In this document: positions 7,206-16,887 of the stretch, piece by piece
Layout: each line of letters opens with the position of its first letter
Numbering within the stretch: the stretch's first letter is position 1
Notes under the pieces: generated by a model
What the model saw: only the letters and a program-made list of their open reading frames with translations
The model's database searches: none
What the model was told of the DNA's origin: nothing
Program-made: the position numbers and the translations under genes
Source: an uncultured Hyphomicrobium sp.
GTDB lineage: Bacteria; Pseudomonadota; Alphaproteobacteria; Rhizobiales; Hyphomicrobiaceae
Reading direction: 5' to 3'
Assembly (NCBI RefSeq): GCF_902826555.1
Contig: NZ_CADEFI010000003.1
Location: forward strand, 1-64,000
Length of the DNA stretch: 64,000 nucleotides

Positions 7206-9911
7206 ATGCTGCGATTTGATCTGGACAGCGAGCCGACGCGCGAGAACGCCCTCGGTCTTACCGGCCTCCCCGGCGGGTCGGGCCACGCGCTCGACGAGCT
7301 CGCACGCGAGATCGAGGACACGCAGCGCCAGCAGAGCGAGACGATGACGCACATCGTCGAGCGGCTGCGGGCCATCAATTCCAGCCGTGCATACGCTTCG
7401 CCCCAGGCGCCCGAGACGGCTGCTCCCGCGCCGGCTCCGCGCCGGCAGCACATGGTGCTCGACCAAGCCGGCGACGAGCCGTGGGACGCCGAGCAAGCCG
7501 AAACTCTCATGCGGAGCTACGAAGAGGACGAGCAGGCGGAGGCGCCCCGCGGGACCGGGAGCGAGGCCATGTCCTACAGCCAGCAGGCGTGGATCGGCGA
7601 GCGCTTCAACGACGTCACCCAGAAGATCTCACAGGCGCTATCGGACCTGCAGCCCGGCAGCACGATGACGCTGCTGGAGCAGCGGCTCGATGCCTTCCAA
7701 GCCCTGATCGCCGAAGCGCTCCGTGACGTCGTGCGCCGCGAGGATCTCGATGGCATGCGGCTCATCGAGGTGCACGTCAACGACCTCGGCGACAAGCTCG
7801 ACGAGCTCGAGCGGCACGTGTCGCGGATCGACAGCATCGAGAGCGACGTGCGCAATGTCATCGAGCAGGTGTCGGACGAGCGCATCGCCAAGCTCTTCGA
7901 TTACGACAGCCGCTTCGCCGCCGATCTCGAAGCCGTCGCGCGCCGGGCGGCCGAGGAGGTGCACACGCGCTTCGCGCCCGAGGTTGACGAAGCCGGCTCC
8001 GATACGCGCCGCCATGACGAGCTCAGGGCCTTGATCGAGGCTTCCATCCAAGACCGGCGCGAGGCCGAGGTCCAGGCGGTGTCGCTGGTTACCGGACTTT
8101 CCGGGCGTGTCAGCGCGCAGTCGGACCGCTACGACGATCTCAAAGGCCTGATGGAGCAGGCCATCAAGGAGCAGCGCGAGAACGAGCAGACGGCGTTCGG
8201 CATGCTGGACACGCTGCAGCAGGCCCTGGTCACGATCCTCGATCGCATGGACGCTCTGGAGCAGCAGCAGCATGTGGCCCTGCTCGACCCGGTCCAGGCC
8301 GAGGCGGCAGAGCCGGCGCGGCCGGACGTCGCCTATGCCGACGACGGCGCGCCGTTTGCCGGCGAATTAGGTTCGAACGAGGCGTCCTATACCTTCCGCG
8401 ACACGCGCTTCGACAGCACCTTCAGCGCCAAAGACGCGCCCGGCCGGCCTTCTCCGGTCGAGGTTCCTGCGGCCTTCGATGACGATGCCGGCGGACCGGT
8501 GGAGTACGTCGTCTCCGGCGATCCGGAATCGCCGCTCGACAGGCTGCGGCGCGACTTCGTCGCGGACGCACGCCGCGCCAAGCTCAAGGCAGCGGCCAAC
8601 CGCGCCGAGGAGACCGCCAGTGAACCCGCCGAGGAGCAAAAGCCCAGCTCCGTCGCTCAGGCGCGCGCGGCCCTCACGCAGACAATGCGCTCATCGCAGG
8701 GTGGGTCCGGTCGCATTTTCGGAATGTCGACCAAGCTCCTCGCGGGCGTTCTGGCGCTGATCATCGCCATCAACGGCGGCCTTCTGCTCCTCAACCGCAA
8801 GGCCACACATCCGGCCGCACCGCAGATCACGCAGCCGACCGCATCGCAAGCTCCAGCCGGCACCAGCAACGCGGCGCCGGAGGCCCCATCGGCAGACACG
8901 CACGCTCCCGGTCCGCGTTCTGATCTCGGCGGCGGCGGAGTCACGCCCTACGGATATCATGACGACATCCTCAACCCGCCCGAGGTCGAGACGATGGGCA
9001 GCGCGATTCCCGCGACCCCTCCCGGAGGCATGACGATCGCGCGTCCCGCCGGCTCACTTCCCGACCATGCGGTGGCCGACATCTACGAGCAGCAGGTGCT
9101 CGCCGGGCTATCGGGCCAGCTTGGGATGATCGCGGCCGGTCAGTCGGCCGATGCGCTGTTGCCCGAAAAGAGCGGGCGCGTGGATGCCGCTTATACGCAG
9201 TCCGTGCTCCCTCCCGGCAGCGAAAGCGCCGCAAACTCAACCGCGCTCGATCTGCCGCCGGCAACGGTGGGGCCGATGTCGCTTCGGCTTGCGGCTGCCA
9301 ACGGCGATGCCTCGGCGGAATTCGAGGTCGCGGCGCGGCTCGCGGAAGGCAAGGGCACGGGGCAGGACTACGCACAGGCCCTGCACTGGTATCAGCGCTC
9401 TGCCGCCAAGGGCTTTGCTCAGTCCCAGTACCGGCTCGGCACGCTCTACGAGCGCGGGCTCGGCGTCGACAAGGACATCGAGCGCGCCAAGGTCTGGTAC
9501 AGCCGCGCCGCTCAACAGGGCAACGTGAAGTCGATGCACAATCTCGCAGTTCTGAATGCCAGCGGCGAGCGGCCCGATTTTTCCGGCGCAGCACCCTGGT
9601 TCCTCAAGGCCGCCGAGTATGGCCTTGCCGACAGCCAGTACAATCTCGGCGTCCTGCTCGAGAATGGTCTCAACGGAGCAGCCGATCGCGTCGCCGCCTA
9701 CAAATGGTATGCACTGGCGGCGAAAGGCGGCGATCAGGATGCCACGCAACGGCGCGACGCGCTGAAGCCGCAGCTCAAAGCCGAAGAGCTCACGGCGGCC
9801 GAAGACCTGATCGCGAAATTCAGGGCACGAGCTGCGTCACCGCTGGCCAACGATGCGCGCACGGCCGGCGAGGACTGGAAGAAGCGCGTCCATAACGACA
9901 CAAACACCTAG
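7206..9911 (+). CDS. podJ: PodJ-like polar localization factor with Sel1 repeats
   Basis: 901 residues. Residues 1 to about 500 are acidic, Glu/Arg-rich and coiled-coil forming (many L..R..E heptads), ending in a low-complexity linker. One membrane helix lies at about 511-531 (LLAGVLALIIAINGGLLLL). A Pro/Ala-rich periplasmic linker follows. From about 690 to 860 come consecutive Sel1 (TPR-like) repeats such as DYAQALHWYQRSAAKGFAQS and DSQYNLGVLLENG. This coiled coil - TM - Sel1 layout is that of PodJ, which recruits division, pilus and development factors to one cell pole. The start is ATG 7206 (MLRFDLDSEP); no strong SD precedes it and a TTG at 7194 is possible. Confidence 0.8.
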   Translation: MLRFDLDSEPTRENALGLTGLPGGSGHALDELAREIEDTQRQQSETMTHIVERLRAINSSRAYASPQAPETAAPAPAPRRQHMVLDQAGDEPWDAEQAETLMRSYEEDEQAEAPRGTGSEAMSYSQQAWIGERFNDVTQKISQALSDLQPGSTMTLLEQRLDAFQALIAEALRDVVRREDLDGMRLIEVHVNDLGDKLDELERHVSRIDSIESDVRNVIEQVSDERIAKLFDYDSRFAADLEAVARRAAEEVHTRFAPEVDEAGSDTRRHDELRALIEASIQDRREAEVQAVSLVTGLSGRVSAQSDRYDDLKGLMEQAIKEQRENEQTAFGMLDTLQQALVTILDRMDALEQQQHVALLDPVQAEAAEPARPDVAYADDGAPFAGELGSNEASYTFRDTRFDSTFSAKDAPGRPSPVEVPAAFDDDAGGPVEYVVSGDPESPLDRLRRDFVADARRAKLKAAANRAEETASEPAEEQKPSSVAQARAALTQTMRSSQGGSGRIFGMSTKLLAGVLALIIAINGGLLLLNRKATHPAAPQITQPTASQAPAGTSNAAPEAPSADTHAPGPRSDLGGGGVTPYGYHDDILNPPEVETMGSAIPATPPGGMTIARPAGSLPDHAVADIYEQQVLAGLSGQLGMIAAGQSADALLPEKSGRVDAAYTQSVLPPGSESAANSTALDLPPATVGPMSLRLAAANGDASAEFEVAARLAEGKGTGQDYAQALHWYQRSAAKGFAQSQYRLGTLYERGLGVDKDIERAKVWYSRAAQQGNVKSMHNLAVLNASGERPDFSGAAPWFLKAAEYGLADSQYNLGVLLENGLNGAADRVAAYKWYALAAKGGDQDATQRRDALKPQLKAEELTAAEDLIAKFRARAASPLANDARTAGEDWKKRVHNDTNT

Positions 9912-10105
9912 AAATCTCGGGGCGCGCGGCCAAACCGTGCGCGCAACCAGAGTTTTCGCGGGATTGAGGTCATGCGTCCCGCAACGCAACACTGGTGCTC
10001 GAGGCAAAGGTTCAATACGATGCGGCCGGGCGCACGGGGCGTGGCGCTCGCCGCTTGAGCGGCATCGAAGTCCCACCTCTTCGGTTCCGGCGTAACACTC
10101 ACGCA

Positions 10106-11035
10106 ATGCACATCTATCTGCCGATCGCCGAGATGAGCGCCAATGTGCTGCTGTTCCTCGGCATGGGGGCCGCGGTGGGCTTTCTCTCCGGCATGTTCGG
10201 TGTCGGCGGCGGCTTTCTCATGACGCCGCTCCTGATCTTCTCCGGCATCCCATCAGCGGTGGCGGTCGGCACGGGGGCGGCGCAGATCGTCGCCTCATCC
10301 GTGTCCGGCGCGATCGCCCAATACCGGCGCAACAACGTCGACATCAAGATGGGCGCGGTGCTGCTCGTGGGTGGCGTCGTCGGCTCGGTCATCGGCGTGA
10401 AGATGGTGCGCATCCTGCGCATGGCCGGCCAATTCGATCTCTTCGTGGCCCTGGCCTATGTCACCTTCCTCGGCGTGATCGGCGTCCTCATGCTGATCGA
10501 AAGCATCAACGCGATCCAAGCCGCACGCAGCGGCCAGCCACGAATGGCGCGGCGCTCTGGGCAGCACAACTGGATTCACAAGCTGCCACTCAAGATGCGC
10601 TTTCACCGCTCGAAGCTCTACATCAGCGCCATTCCGCCCATGATGATCGGCGCCTTCGTCGGATTTCTCGGCGCAATCATGGGAGCCGGCGGTGGGTTCA
10701 TCATGATCCCCGCCATGATCTATCTCTTGCGCGTGCCGACCAACGTGGTGGTCGGCACGTCGCTGTTCCAGATCGTATTCGTTGCGGCCGTGACGACGGT
10801 CATGCAGTCAACCGAGAACTTCAGCGTCGATATCGTGCTGGCGCTGCTCCTGATCGTCAGCGGCGTCATCGGTGCGCAGTATGGGGCGCGGGCGGGCGCG
10901 CGACTCAAGGGCGAGCAACTCCGCCTGCTGCTGGCGGCGCTGGTGCTGCTGGTCGCCGGACGCATCGGCTGGGATCTCGTGATGACGCCGCCGGAGCTGT
11001 TCAGCATCACAACCACGCTCGGGGGGCCGACATGA
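10106..11035 (+). CDS. TauE/SafE family sulfite/organosulfonate exporter
   Basis: 309 residues, about eight membrane helices. The two TauE half-repeats are recognisable by GFLSGMFGVGGGFLMTPLL near the start and GFLGAIMGAGGGFIMIPAM near residue 190, each with the glycine-rich loop. Family members export sulfite, sulfoacetate or related anions. ATG 10106 was chosen because MHIYLPIAEMSAN matches the usual N-terminus. The stop overlaps the next start by 4 nt (ATGA), so the two genes are translationally coupled. Confidence 0.88.
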   Translation: MHIYLPIAEMSANVLLFLGMGAAVGFLSGMFGVGGGFLMTPLLIFSGIPSAVAVGTGAAQIVASSVSGAIAQYRRNNVDIKMGAVLLVGGVVGSVIGVKMVRILRMAGQFDLFVALAYVTFLGVIGVLMLIESINAIQAARSGQPRMARRSGQHNWIHKLPLKMRFHRSKLYISAIPPMMIGAFVGFLGAIMGAGGGFIMIPAMIYLLRVPTNVVVGTSLFQIVFVAAVTTVMQSTENFSVDIVLALLLIVSGVIGAQYGARAGARLKGEQLRLLLAALVLLVAGRIGWDLVMTPPELFSITTTLGGPT

Positions 11036-12009
11036 CGGCTCCAAGCGGCTCGTGGTGGCGATCTTTCGTCGTGCTCCCGGCGCTGGCGCTAGCCATCTGC
11101 TTTCTGGAGCCTGCGGCACCGGGGCGCGCGCAAACCCCGAAACAGCCCGAGGCCGAGCTGCCCGATTGGGGAAAATCGTTGCGTAAGCAGGATTCCCGTA
11201 ACCGCAAGGCCGATCCCCGAGCCGCGGCACCGACACCGGCCAAGCGCCCCGGCGAGCGCAGCGCGACACCCGAGCCCGCCAGGGAGGCGGTCGAGGCCGA
11301 CGTCTCGACGCGGACCATCGCGGTCACATCGGCCTTCACGGGAACGGAGATCGTCGTCTTCGGCTCCGTCGTGAACAGCCGCCAACCCAGCGCGGAAGCC
11401 GGATACTACGACGTGATCGTCGTGCTCGAGGGGATGCCGACGCCGCTGCTCGCGCGCCGGAAGACCAACGTGGCCGGGCTCTGGGTGAACACGGAGTCGG
11501 TCGCGTTCGAAAGTGCGCCGAGCTTCTATGCCATCGCCTCCACGCGTCCGATCGAGGAGATCGCCGACGCGACGCTGCTGCAGCGAAACGCGATCGGGCA
11601 CGACTTCGCGCGCCTGTCGCCGGCCGCGCACTCCGCAATCGAGACGGAACCCGGCGAGCTCAAGGCCTACAAAGACGCGGTGATCCGGCTGAAGCAGAAG
11701 GACGGTCTTTTCGTCAAGCGCGACTATGCCGTGATCTTCATCGGCAAGAGCCTGTTCCGCAGCTCCATCGCGCTGCCGGCGAATGTGCCCGTCGGACCGC
11801 TGACGGCGCGCGTCTTTCTGTTCCGGGAAGGGGAGCTTTTGAGCACGTTCCAGTCGAAGGTCCGGCTCGAGCGCAGCGGTATCGAGCTTTGGCTCTATCG
11901 GGCCGCCATGCGGCATCCCTTCTACTACGGGCTGGCGGCGGTGCTGGCGGCGGCGCTCGCAGGCCTGCTCGCGTCCATGCCGTTCCGGCGCAAGCCTGCG
12001 GCGGCCTAG
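11032..12009 (+). CDS. TIGR02186 family membrane-anchored protein
   Basis: 325 residues: N-terminal signal/anchor (FVVLPALALAICFL), a basic Pro-rich stretch, a large periplasmic beta-rich domain from about 95 (TRTIAVTSAFTGTEIVVFGSV) to 285, and a C-terminal membrane helix (FYYGLAAVLAAALAGLLA) with a basic tail. It matches the TIGR02186/Alph_Pro_TM family, which in alphaproteobacteria is usually paired with a TauE-type permease, as here (4-nt overlap). It is probably an accessory subunit of that exporter. The biochemical role has not been established. Confidence 0.85.
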   Translation: MTAPSGSWWRSFVVLPALALAICFLEPAAPGRAQTPKQPEAELPDWGKSLRKQDSRNRKADPRAAAPTPAKRPGERSATPEPAREAVEADVSTRTIAVTSAFTGTEIVVFGSVVNSRQPSAEAGYYDVIVVLEGMPTPLLARRKTNVAGLWVNTESVAFESAPSFYAIASTRPIEEIADATLLQRNAIGHDFARLSPAAHSAIETEPGELKAYKDAVIRLKQKDGLFVKRDYAVIFIGKSLFRSSIALPANVPVGPLTARVFLFREGELLSTFQSKVRLERSGIELWLYRAAMRHPFYYGLAAVLAAALAGLLASMPFRRKPAAA

Positions 12010-12023
12010 CGAAGGGGCACGTC

Positions 12024-12770
12024 TCAGTCTTCCTTGAGAAGACGGGAGGCGATGGGATAGAGGCCTTCCTGACCCAGCACGAGCACCGACAATCCGTCGT
12101 GGCCAAAGAGCGGCGTGAAGGCGTCGTCGAGCACGTTGAGCCCTCCGGCATAGGTGCCAAACGCAGGCAGCACGAGGCGCATGCCGTTGCCGACGAAGCA
12201 TGGGCGGCGGATGACGTGGCCGTGGAAGGACACCCGGGCGGCAGGATGCAGGTGTCCGGCGATCTCGTGCGTGACGGGCCCTTGGGTGGGCTCGTGACGG
12301 AAGGCAAGGCCGGAGACCGTGATCTCGTGCAGCGTCACGCCTCCCATGCACTCGGCGATCACCGGATCATGGTTGCCGTTGAGCCAGATCCAATGGCGAT
12401 CCTCCTGCAGGATGGCCAGCGTCTCGCGATCGGCGAGGCTCATGCGCTCCGCGGCGGCGCAATCGTGGAAGCTGTCGCCGAGGCAGACGACGGTCGCCGC
12501 CGGATAGGCGTCGATTGTTGCGGCTAGGCGCTCGAGCGTGGCGGCGGTGTCGTAGGGCGGCAGCATGACGCCGCGCGACGCGTAGGCCGAGCCCTTCTCG
12601 AGATGCAGATCGGCGACGACGAGGATGTCCTCGGCGGGCCAGTAGAGGGCGCCCGACACGTCGGCCACAAACGAGCGGCCGGAGATCGAGATCGGCTGCT
12701 GGCTGAACTCACCGACGTCGAGGCGTTCGGGCTTGAGCTCGAGCATTTGCGTGGTGCTTCTCACGTGCAT
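12024..12770 (-). CDS. pdeM: ligase-associated metallophosphoesterase PdeM
   Basis: Calcineurin-like phosphoesterase of about 248 residues. The metal-binding motifs are in order: DLHLEKGS, CLGDSFHD, NGNHD, and GHLHPAA, which together bind two metal ions. The opening FVADVSGALYWPAEDILVVADLHLEKGSAY is characteristic of the PdeM nuclease of the ligase-associated DNA damage response. Start choices are GTG 12806, ATG 12770 and ATG 12746; 12770 is used here and overlaps the helicase 3' end by about 60 nt. It lies directly downstream of, and overlaps, that helicase gene, its usual partner. Confidence 0.85.
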   Translation of the reverse strand: MHVRSTTQMLELKPERLDVGEFSQQPISISGRSFVADVSGALYWPAEDILVVADLHLEKGSAYASRGVMLPPYDTAATLERLAATIDAYPAATVVCLGDSFHDCAAAERMSLADRETLAILQEDRHWIWLNGNHDPVIAECMGGVTLHEITVSGLAFRHEPTQGPVTHEIAGHLHPAARVSFHGHVIRRPCFVGNGMRLVLPAFGTYAGGLNVLDDAFTPLFGHDGLSVLVLGQEGLYPIASRLLKED

Positions 12771-15384
12771 CCCTGTCGCCAATTGTCGTCTCGTGGACAA
12801 CCCCACCCTGCATTGCCTCGGCTATCAGCTCCTCGGCGGCCTCGCGCAGGAGATCCTCGCGCGTCAGCCTGCCGACCGGCTCAACACCGATCTCCAGCAG
12901 GATCGGCACCGCAAGCGGAGAAACCCGATCCAGAGCTTGATGCCTGATTCGACCACGCGCGCGGGTCAGGAATTGGCCGAGACGAGCAATATCCAGTAGA
13001 CCCGTGGCCGCGTCCTCCCAGGCCGCTTCGAGCAGAATATGGCCTGGATCGTGCCGGCGCAGCACGTTGTAGATAAGATCTGTCGACATCGTGACCTGCC
13101 GGCCACTCTTCTCGCGACCGGGATGCTTGCGTTCGATCAGCCCGGAGATGACCGCCACATTGCGAAAGGTGCGGCGCATGAGGCTGCTCTCGGCGAGCCA
13201 GGCTTCGAGGTCGTCGCCCAGCATGTCCTCCTCGAACAGTCGGGCGAGGCTGAGGCTGCCATTGGCGAAGCGGGCCGACAGGTCGCCCAGCCCCCAGATG
13301 GCCAAGCCGTAGTCGTTGGCGACGAAGCCGAGCGGCTGTGCGCCCTCGCGTTCGAGGCGGCGCGTCAGCAGCATGCCGAGCGTCTGGTGGGCGAGGCGCC
13401 CCTCGAACGGGTAAGCGACCATGAAATGACGCGAGCGGCGCGGGAACGTCTCGATCAGCACATCGTCGGCGCCGGGAAGCTCCGAATGCTCGAACTGGAG
13501 ACCGAGCCATTGGGCGACGGGGGTGGGCAGGTCCGCCCATCGGCTGCGGTCGGCCAGCATGGCACGCACGCGCTTGGCCAAGTGGGTCGAGAGCGGGAAC
13601 TTGCCACCGGCGTAGCTCGGGATCATCGCATCGGCGCCGGGCGCACGCGTGACGTAGGCCTCAGTCTCGGAGAGGCCCTCGAAGCGCAGGATCTCGCCTG
13701 CGAAAACGAACGTGTTGCCCGGCGCGAGCTGCTCGATGAAATACTCCTCGACCTCGCCCAGCACACGGCCGCCCATCAGCGGCTGCGGCGAGCCGGGCTT
13801 TCTCAGGCTGCGGCCGCGACGCTGGCCGACGAGGCGGATCTTGATCATCGGCGCTTCGACGATGGTGCCGGCATTCATGCGGTATTGGCGGATCAAGCTC
13901 GGATGCGCGAGGCGCAAGCGGCCATCGTCCGTGGGGCGCAGGCGCGCAAAGCGCTCGTAGGACCGCAGCGCATAGCCGCCGGTGGCGACGAAATCGACGA
14001 CACGATCGAAGCGGTCGCGCGTCAGGCCGGCGTAGGGCGCGGCGGAGCGCACCTCGTCGAACAGGGCGTCGGGCGCGAACGGGCCATGACAGGCCATGCC
14101 GAGCACGTGCTGGGCCAGGACGTCCAAGGCGCCGGCGCGGGAGATGACTGCGTCTTGCTCGCCGGCTTTGGCGGCCTCCAGCGCGGCGCGGCACTCCAGT
14201 ACTTCGAAGCGATTGGCGGGCACGAGGAGGGCTGCCGACGGCTCGTCCAGGCGGTGATTGGCGCGGCCGATGCGCTGCGCCAGGCGTGAGGCGCCCTTGG
14301 GCGCGCCGACGTTGACGACCAGATCCACGTCGCCCCAATCGATGCCGAGGTCCAGCGTGGAGGTGGCGACAACCGCGCGAAGCCTGCCTTCGGCCATGGC
14401 GGCCTCGACCTTGAGGCGGCGCGCCTTGTCGAGGGAGCCGTGATGAAGGGCGATCGGAAGAGACTTGTCGTTGATGCGCCACAGCTCCTGGAACACCAGC
14501 TCGGCCTGCATGCGCGTGTTGACGAAGACGAGCGTTGTCTTGTGGGCCGCGATCGCGCGATAGATCTCGTGCATGGCGTAGCGGGCGGAATGCCCGCTCC
14601 AGGGCACCGGCTCCTCGATCTCGAGGATGTCGATCTCAGGCTCTGCACCCGGCGGAGCCACGACAAGGTCCGCCATGGCGCAAACGAGCTCCGGCGCACG
14701 CTGCGGCACCAGATAGCTCAGTAGCTCGGAGGGCCGTGCAACGGTGGCGGACAAGCCGAGGGTCACGAGGCCCGGCGCGAACGTGTTGAGCCGCGCGAGC
14801 CCTAACGACAGGAGGTCGCCGCGCTTGGAAGGCGCGAGCGCGTGCAGCTCGTCGAGGATGATGGTGTCGAGATCGGCGAACACATAACCGGCGTCGGAGC
14901 CCGACAGCATGAGCGCAACCTGCTCGGGCGTGGTGAGCAGGATCTGCGGCGGCTTCACGCGCTGGCGGGCGCGGCGGGCAACGGACGTGTCACCGGTACG
15001 GGTCTCGATCGAAATCCCGAGTCCCATCTCAGAGACCGGCGCGACGAGGTTGCGGGAGATGTCCTCGGCGAGGGCTTTGAGCGGCGAGATGTAGAGCGTG
15101 CGCAATCCTGCGCCTTGCTTCGGGCGTGGCGATTCCGTCAACGCGATCAGGCTCGGCAGGAACCCGGCGAGCGTCTTGCCGGCGCCTGTCGGCGCGATGA
15201 GCAAAGTCGAGCGGCGGGCACGGGACTGCTCGACGAGAGCCAGCTGATGCTGACGGGGCTTCCAGCCGCGACGGGCAAACCAGTCCGAGAATGGCGCGGG
15301 GAGGGTTATAGCGGCGTTCTCCGCCCGCGCCGCCGGCCTCCGTGCCTTGGGCCCTTCACCCGCCTTCGCGATTACGCCGCTCAC
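12709..15384 (-). CDS. ligase-associated DEXH-box DNA helicase (Lhr-like)
   Basis: 891 residues, GTG start. Superfamily 2 helicase motifs are intact: Walker A APTGAGKT at 64-71, motif Ia YISPLKALAED, Walker B DELH in TIILDELHALAPSKRGD, motif III GLSATV, motif V DLGIDWGDVDLVV, and motif VI QRIGRANHR. The Lhr winged-helix/beta-barrel extension follows. Family members translocate 3'-5' on single-stranded DNA. In the ligase-associated system they work with an ATP-dependent ligase, an exonuclease and PdeM; only PdeM is next to it here. Confidence 0.9.
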   Translation of the reverse strand: MSGVIAKAGEGPKARRPAARAENAAITLPAPFSDWFARRGWKPRQHQLALVEQSRARRSTLLIAPTGAGKTLAGFLPSLIALTESPRPKQGAGLRTLYISPLKALAEDISRNLVAPVSEMGLGISIETRTGDTSVARRARQRVKPPQILLTTPEQVALMLSGSDAGYVFADLDTIILDELHALAPSKRGDLLSLGLARLNTFAPGLVTLGLSATVARPSELLSYLVPQRAPELVCAMADLVVAPPGAEPEIDILEIEEPVPWSGHSARYAMHEIYRAIAAHKTTLVFVNTRMQAELVFQELWRINDKSLPIALHHGSLDKARRLKVEAAMAEGRLRAVVATSTLDLGIDWGDVDLVVNVGAPKGASRLAQRIGRANHRLDEPSAALLVPANRFEVLECRAALEAAKAGEQDAVISRAGALDVLAQHVLGMACHGPFAPDALFDEVRSAAPYAGLTRDRFDRVVDFVATGGYALRSYERFARLRPTDDGRLRLAHPSLIRQYRMNAGTIVEAPMIKIRLVGQRRGRSLRKPGSPQPLMGGRVLGEVEEYFIEQLAPGNTFVFAGEILRFEGLSETEAYVTRAPGADAMIPSYAGGKFPLSTHLAKRVRAMLADRSRWADLPTPVAQWLGLQFEHSELPGADDVLIETFPRRSRHFMVAYPFEGRLAHQTLGMLLTRRLEREGAQPLGFVANDYGLAIWGLGDLSARFANGSLSLARLFEEDMLGDDLEAWLAESSLMRRTFRNVAVISGLIERKHPGREKSGRQVTMSTDLIYNVLRRHDPGHILLEAAWEDAATGLLDIARLGQFLTRARGRIRHQALDRVSPLAVPILLEIGVEPVGRLTREDLLREAAEELIAEAMQGGVVHETTIGDRDAREKHHANARAQARTPRRR

Positions 15385-15454
15385 GTCGCCAGACTTCCTT
15401 CGCTCCCGCCGCCCGTTGTGCTAGATGGGGAGCCTGTTTGCTCAGGGAAGAGTG

Positions 15455-15727
15455 ATGGACCGTAACATGATTTTCGGCGGAAACCCGTTCGGGGTGGCAA
15501 TCCGTCTGGCGCTGATCTCGATCGTGGTCGGGATCGTGATGAAGGCGCTCGGCATCGACCTTTCGAATTTCTTCCAACGCATCAACGAGCTGCTCAGGAA
15601 TATCTACGACCTCGGTTTCGGCGCCGTGGAATGGGTGCTCGAATACATGCTGCTCGGCGCACTGGTGGTGGTGCCGATCTGGCTGATCGCGCGCGTGGTC
15701 GGCGCGGCCCGCTCCAAGACGGAGTGA
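15455..15727 (+). CDS. small membrane protein (DUF6460-like)
   Basis: 90 residues starting at ATG 15455 after CAGGGAAGAGTG. Two membrane helices are evident: IRLALISIVVGIVMKALGI (about 14-32) and EYMLLGALVVVPIWLIARVVG (about 63-83). They are joined by an amphipathic stretch NFFQRINELLRNIYDLGFGAVEW. The arrangement matches small alphaproteobacterial integrase-like DUF6460 proteins of unknown function; the name is a recollection. It is divergent from the helicase gene. Confidence 0.65.
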   Translation: MDRNMIFGGNPFGVAIRLALISIVVGIVMKALGIDLSNFFQRINELLRNIYDLGFGAVEWVLEYMLLGALVVVPIWLIARVVGAARSKTE

Positions 15728-15795
15728 CGCGTTCCTCCACCTGACGGCACGGTTTGACCCCGCCACCATGACGTTGGGACATGGGGCTGCGAGCG

Positions 15796-16887
15796 CTAGC
15801 GCGTCGGGGCGGCCGAGGCGGACGTCTCGTGGCGGAAGAACACGTCGACCCGCATACCGGTCATGAGCGGGGGCGTCCCGTCGAGGGCAGCCAGCACTTC
15901 GAGCACCTCGACGTCATTGGGACGGCGCGGACCGCGCGTGGTGATGCGCGGCGAGCCGAGTGCGGGTGCCACCTGGGTCACGGTGCCTTCGAAATCTTTG
16001 TCAGGGAACGCGTCTGCGCGCACGACGACGCGCTGGCCAACGCGGATCTTCGTCACGTCGCGCTCCTCGACCTCGGCGCGGACGCGCAAGCTCGAGATGT
16101 CGCCGAATAGAACGAGCGCCGCATCGGGTGAGGGCTGCGCCATCTCGCCTACCTTGGCCCACACGTTGAGGATGGTGCCATTGGCGGGCGCGCGCACGCG
16201 GGTCTTTTCGATGGCGTTCTCCACCTGCGCGATGTCGGTGCGCGCAACCCACAGCGCCGATTCGAGGCGTGTGGGCTTCGGAAGATTGGGCTTGGCCAAC
16301 ACGGTGTCCAAGGCGGCGCGGTCGCCGACGACGTTCTTTCCGGCTTCAGTCAGTTTGTCGCGTGCCGTCTTGACGGCGTTGGCATCGCCACCGCTCTGCT
16401 TCGCGGCGCGATAGGCATCATCGAAAGCCTGCCGGGCGCGGAAGAGAGAGCGCTCGGAATCGTTCAGCTTGTCCTCCGCGTTGCGACGCTCGAGAGCGAG
16501 ACCGGTGGCCTGCTCCTCGTCGCGCTCGAGAACGCGGACATCGGCTTCGGATTCGGCGGCGGAGAGCTTGGGCAGGAGATCCTCGCTGTCGAGGGCGACG
16601 AGAAGGTCGCCGGCGACGACCTGATCGTTGGTGCCGGCAATGACCTCGGAAACCCGGGCCGGGACCTCGGACGAGATGCGGACCTCGCCGTCCTTCGGCT
16701 CGACGCGGCCGGTGGCGGATGCCGCCCAAACCGGACGAGCCGCGAGGCCATCGGCGGCATGCACATTGTCGGCCTGCGCTTCGCCGCCGCTAAAACTCGG
16801 AGCGAGCTGGTTCAACGTCACGCTCGCCACGATAGCCGCCACGGCGGCGGCCACGACGGCAGACACGGTGGGATCAAGCTTAGCCAT
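15796..16887 (-). CDS. HlyD-type membrane fusion protein of ABC exporter (DevB-like)
   Basis: 363 residues. One N-terminal membrane anchor (VVAAAVAAIVASVTLN) is followed by a biotinyl-lipoyl half-motif (GRVEPKDGEVRISSEVPARVSEVIAGTND). A long alpha-helical hairpin follows (about 110-220, Glu/Arg-rich). Then come the second lipoyl half (VRAPANGTILNVWAKVGEMAQ) and a beta-barrel. It bridges the inner-membrane transporter to an outer-membrane channel. It is the third gene of a leftward operon: permease, ATPase, HlyD; its start overlaps the ATPase stop by 8 nt. No TolC-like gene is in the window. Confidence 0.88.
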   Translation of the reverse strand: MAKLDPTVSAVVAAAVAAIVASVTLNQLAPSFSGGEAQADNVHAADGLAARPVWAASATGRVEPKDGEVRISSEVPARVSEVIAGTNDQVVAGDLLVALDSEDLLPKLSAAESEADVRVLERDEEQATGLALERRNAEDKLNDSERSLFRARQAFDDAYRAAKQSGGDANAVKTARDKLTEAGKNVVGDRAALDTVLAKPNLPKPTRLESALWVARTDIAQVENAIEKTRVRAPANGTILNVWAKVGEMAQPSPDAALVLFGDISSLRVRAEVEERDVTKIRVGQRVVVRADAFPDKDFEGTVTQVAPALGSPRITTRGPRRPNDVEVLEVLAALDGTPPLMTGMRVDVFFRHETSASAAPTR

